From the NCBI GenBank assembly GCA_020024635.1, contig JAHHTL010000036.1, positions 1 through 23,802 on the forward strand: DNA of 23,802 nucleotides, read 5' to 3'. Positions 22,826 through 23,802 of this stretch are shown piece by piece; the stretch's first letter is position 1; every line of letters starts with the position of its first letter. The DNA comes from Ruminococcus sp. (GTDB lineage: Bacteria > Bacillota > Clostridia > Lachnospirales > Lachnospiraceae). The position numbers and the translations under genes were made by a program. Under the pieces are notes generated by a model. It worked only from the letters and a program-made list of their open reading frames with translations, ran no database searches and was not told where the DNA came from.

Positions 22826-23259
22826 TCCTCTCTTCCTTTGCCTATCGTTTTCTGCATCCAGACTTTTGTTCCTTTGCCTGGTTTTGAAGATACTTTTAAT
22901 TTGTCCATGAAGGCTTCCATAAATGAAAATCCCATTCCCGAACGTTCTAGTTGCGGTTTTGTTGTATACATAGGTGTCATGGCTTCTTGCACATTTGGAA
23001 TCCCAACTCCTTGATCTGTCACTTCTATGGTAATTGTTTTCTCTTCAATTCTACAATGAATCTGAATTTTATGAATTTCATTTTCATATCCATGGATGAC
23101 TGCATTTGTAACTGCCTCTGATACCGCTGTTTTTACATCTGCCACTTCTTCCACAGTTGGATTTAGCTGCGTTAGAAAAGCGGCAACTGAAACTCTTGCA
23201 AATCCCTCATTTTCCGAACAACTATCAAAAATAATTTCCATTTCATTTGTATGTTTCAT
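22804..23259 (-). CDS. spoIIAB: Anti-sigma-F factor and kinase SpoIIAB
   Basis: SpoIIAB binds sigma-F and phosphorylates SpoIIAA. The 151-aa product is a GHKL-type ATPase: N-box DVKTAVSEAVTNAVIHGYE, G1-box DQGVGIPN and G2-box GMGFSFME, with the adenine-binding aspartate in VTDQGVG. Its ATG is part of an ATGA overlap with spoIIAA, and AGGAGGATGAG supplies the ribosome site. The operon order spoIIAA-spoIIAB-sigF is conserved. Confidence 0.96.
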   Translation of the reverse strand: MKHTNEMEIIFDSCSENEGFARVSVAAFLTQLNPTVEEVADVKTAVSEAVTNAVIHGYENEIHKIQIHCRIEEKTITIEVTDQGVGIPNVQEAMTPMYTTKPQLERSGMGFSFMEAFMDKLKVSSKPGKGTKVWMQKTIGKGREEWTTQSL

Positions 23260-23570
23260 AACTCATCCTCCTCATATATCTGAATTAATTTTGTCACACC
23301 TGACATTTTCAAAATTTTTTTCATTCTGCTATTTGTATGTACTGCCCAGACTTCTCCTCCGATCAATTTGATTATTTTATATCGTCCCATGATCACCCCA
23401 ATTCCTGAACTATCCATAAAATCAGTGTCTAGGAAATCAAAAATTATATATTTAATGTGATTTTTATCGATAACAATATCTGCATTTCTTCGAATTTCCT
23501 CTGCATTATGATGATCTACCTCTTTAGGCAGATAAATGGTAAGGCAGTTTTCCTGAACTTGATACCGCAT
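23256..23570 (-). CDS. spoIIAA: Anti-sigma-F factor antagonist SpoIIAA
   Basis: The product is a 104-aa STAS-domain protein. When unphosphorylated it displaces sigma-F from SpoIIAB. The phosphorylation motif FMDSSGIGVIMGRY is intact; by alignment with the B. subtilis protein Ser55 is the phosphosite. I place the start at MRYQVQENC (23570), preceded by GGAGGTC; the open frame upstream runs through the preceding terminator and is not coding. I could not find a convincing sigma-H promoter in the 109-nt spacer, although spoIIA operons usually have one. Confidence 0.95.
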   Translation of the reverse strand: MRYQVQENCLTIYLPKEVDHHNAEEIRRNADIVIDKNHIKYIIFDFLDTDFMDSSGIGVIMGRYKIIKLIGGEVWAVHTNSRMKKILKMSGVTKLIQIYEEDEL

Positions 23571-23612
23571 GATTGACCTCCAAATTTCTTCATTTTTTCC
23601 ACTATTATTATG

Positions 23613-23643
23613 AAAAAAGGATATGTATCTCCATACATATCCT
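23613..23643 (-). terminator. Rho-independent terminator upstream of spoIIAA
   Basis: AGGATATGTAT and ATACATATCCT form a perfect 11-bp stem with a 4-nt loop, followed on the minus strand by TTTTTT. It ends the partial gene entering from the right, 37 nt after its stop codon, and separates it from the spoIIA operon. Confidence 0.8.
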
Positions 23644-23679
23644 CTTCTTTGGTATCGTATTTTGGCCATTCAACCAACT

Positions 23680-23802
23680 TTATTCTTGCATACTGCCATC
23701 GTAATTCTCGTATCCGGTCATATCGAAACCTTCCTCTGTATATTCGCCCTGTGTATCATAAGTATCATAACTCTGTGTCTGAGTTTCTTGCGGCTGACTA
23801 CT
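23680..23802 (-). CDS. C-terminal end of an unidentified protein, partial
   Basis: Forty codons plus a stop are present; the gene runs off the right edge. The tail is of low complexity, rich in Gln, Thr, Tyr, Asp and Glu (for example SYDTYDTQGEYTEE and TGYENYDGSMQE), acidic and likely disordered. It ends 37 nt before a good terminator, which supports a real reading frame. In B. subtilis dacF precedes spoIIAA, and Lachnospiraceae penicillin-binding proteins often end in tails like this, but nothing here identifies it. Confidence 0.55.
   Translation of the reverse strand, partial: SSQPQETQTQSYDTYDTQGEYTEEGFDMTGYENYDGSMQE

Noticed and set aside
23571..23669. Longer spoIIAA starting upstream
   Set aside because: It would cross the terminator of the preceding gene; the family start and GGAGGTC lie at 23570.
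23571..23679. A sigma-H promoter for spoIIA
   Set aside because: AGAGGATAT resembles a sigma-H -35 but lies in the terminator stem and no GAAT-type -10 follows at 12-14 nt.
1..23802. CRISPR arrays, tRNA or rRNA genes, phage or toxin-antitoxin modules
   Set aside because: I looked on both strands and saw no regularly spaced repeats, cloverleaf sequences or recognisable module genes inside the window.

Overview
The window looks like chromosomal DNA of a low-GC, endospore-forming Firmicute of class Clostridia, most likely a Lachnospiraceae member; the genus cannot be fixed from sequence alone. Reasons: an intact spoIIAA-spoIIAB-sigF operon, a five-member spoVA set, a clpC-radA neighbourhood, strong AGGAGG-type ribosome binding sites, AT-rich spacers and oligopeptide uptake genes. 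Nearly all genes are on the minus strand; yitT, degV and spoVAC are the exceptions.

Left edge (1-580): no intact gene. Two strong tandem minus-strand promoters (TTGACA, 17-nt spacers) point out of the window to the left, in the style of an rRNA or tRNA operon. Beside them lies a decayed scrap of a TnpB-like (IS200/IS605) C-terminus with a near-perfect terminal hairpin. Region 580-7021: yitT (+), then on the minus strand radA, a conserved 137-aa protein, clpC, a YtrA-type GntR regulator and a TetR regulator. No ctsR, mcsA or mcsB is present; the GntR gene occupies the regulator position ahead of clpC. The TetR gene is divergent from degV, and the shared spacer holds overlapping promoters and a perfect 15-bp palindrome.

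Region 8053-13056: spoVAE and spoVAD with their own sigma-G-like promoter, followed upstream by a five-gene minus-strand unit (single-pass membrane protein, PepF oligoendopeptidase, small secreted or membrane-anchored protein, nitroreductase, C_GCAxxG_C_C protein). Region 13056-19455: a complete oligopeptide ABC transporter in the order oppA-oppB-oppC-oppD-oppF, with a sigma-A promoter in front of oppA and a stem-loop between oppA and oppB that probably sets their ratio. A small alarmone synthetase (RelQ/YjbM type) lies just upstream.

Region 20299-23802: spoVAC on the plus strand converges on the minus-strand block spoIIAA, spoIIAB, sigF, a previously uncalled 52-aa membrane ORF, spoVAA and spoVAB. 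The C-terminus of an unidentified Gln/Tyr/Asp/Glu-rich protein enters at the right edge.

The most interesting feature is the spoVA locus. In Bacillus subtilis it is one operon downstream of spoIIA; here it is broken into three transcription units (52-aa ORF-spoVAA-spoVAB; spoVAC inverted; spoVAD-spoVAE about 11 kb away). Each is preceded by GAATA-N17 and a -10 that fits, or nearly fits, the forespore sigma-G consensus. No wholly new defence or mobile system is visible.
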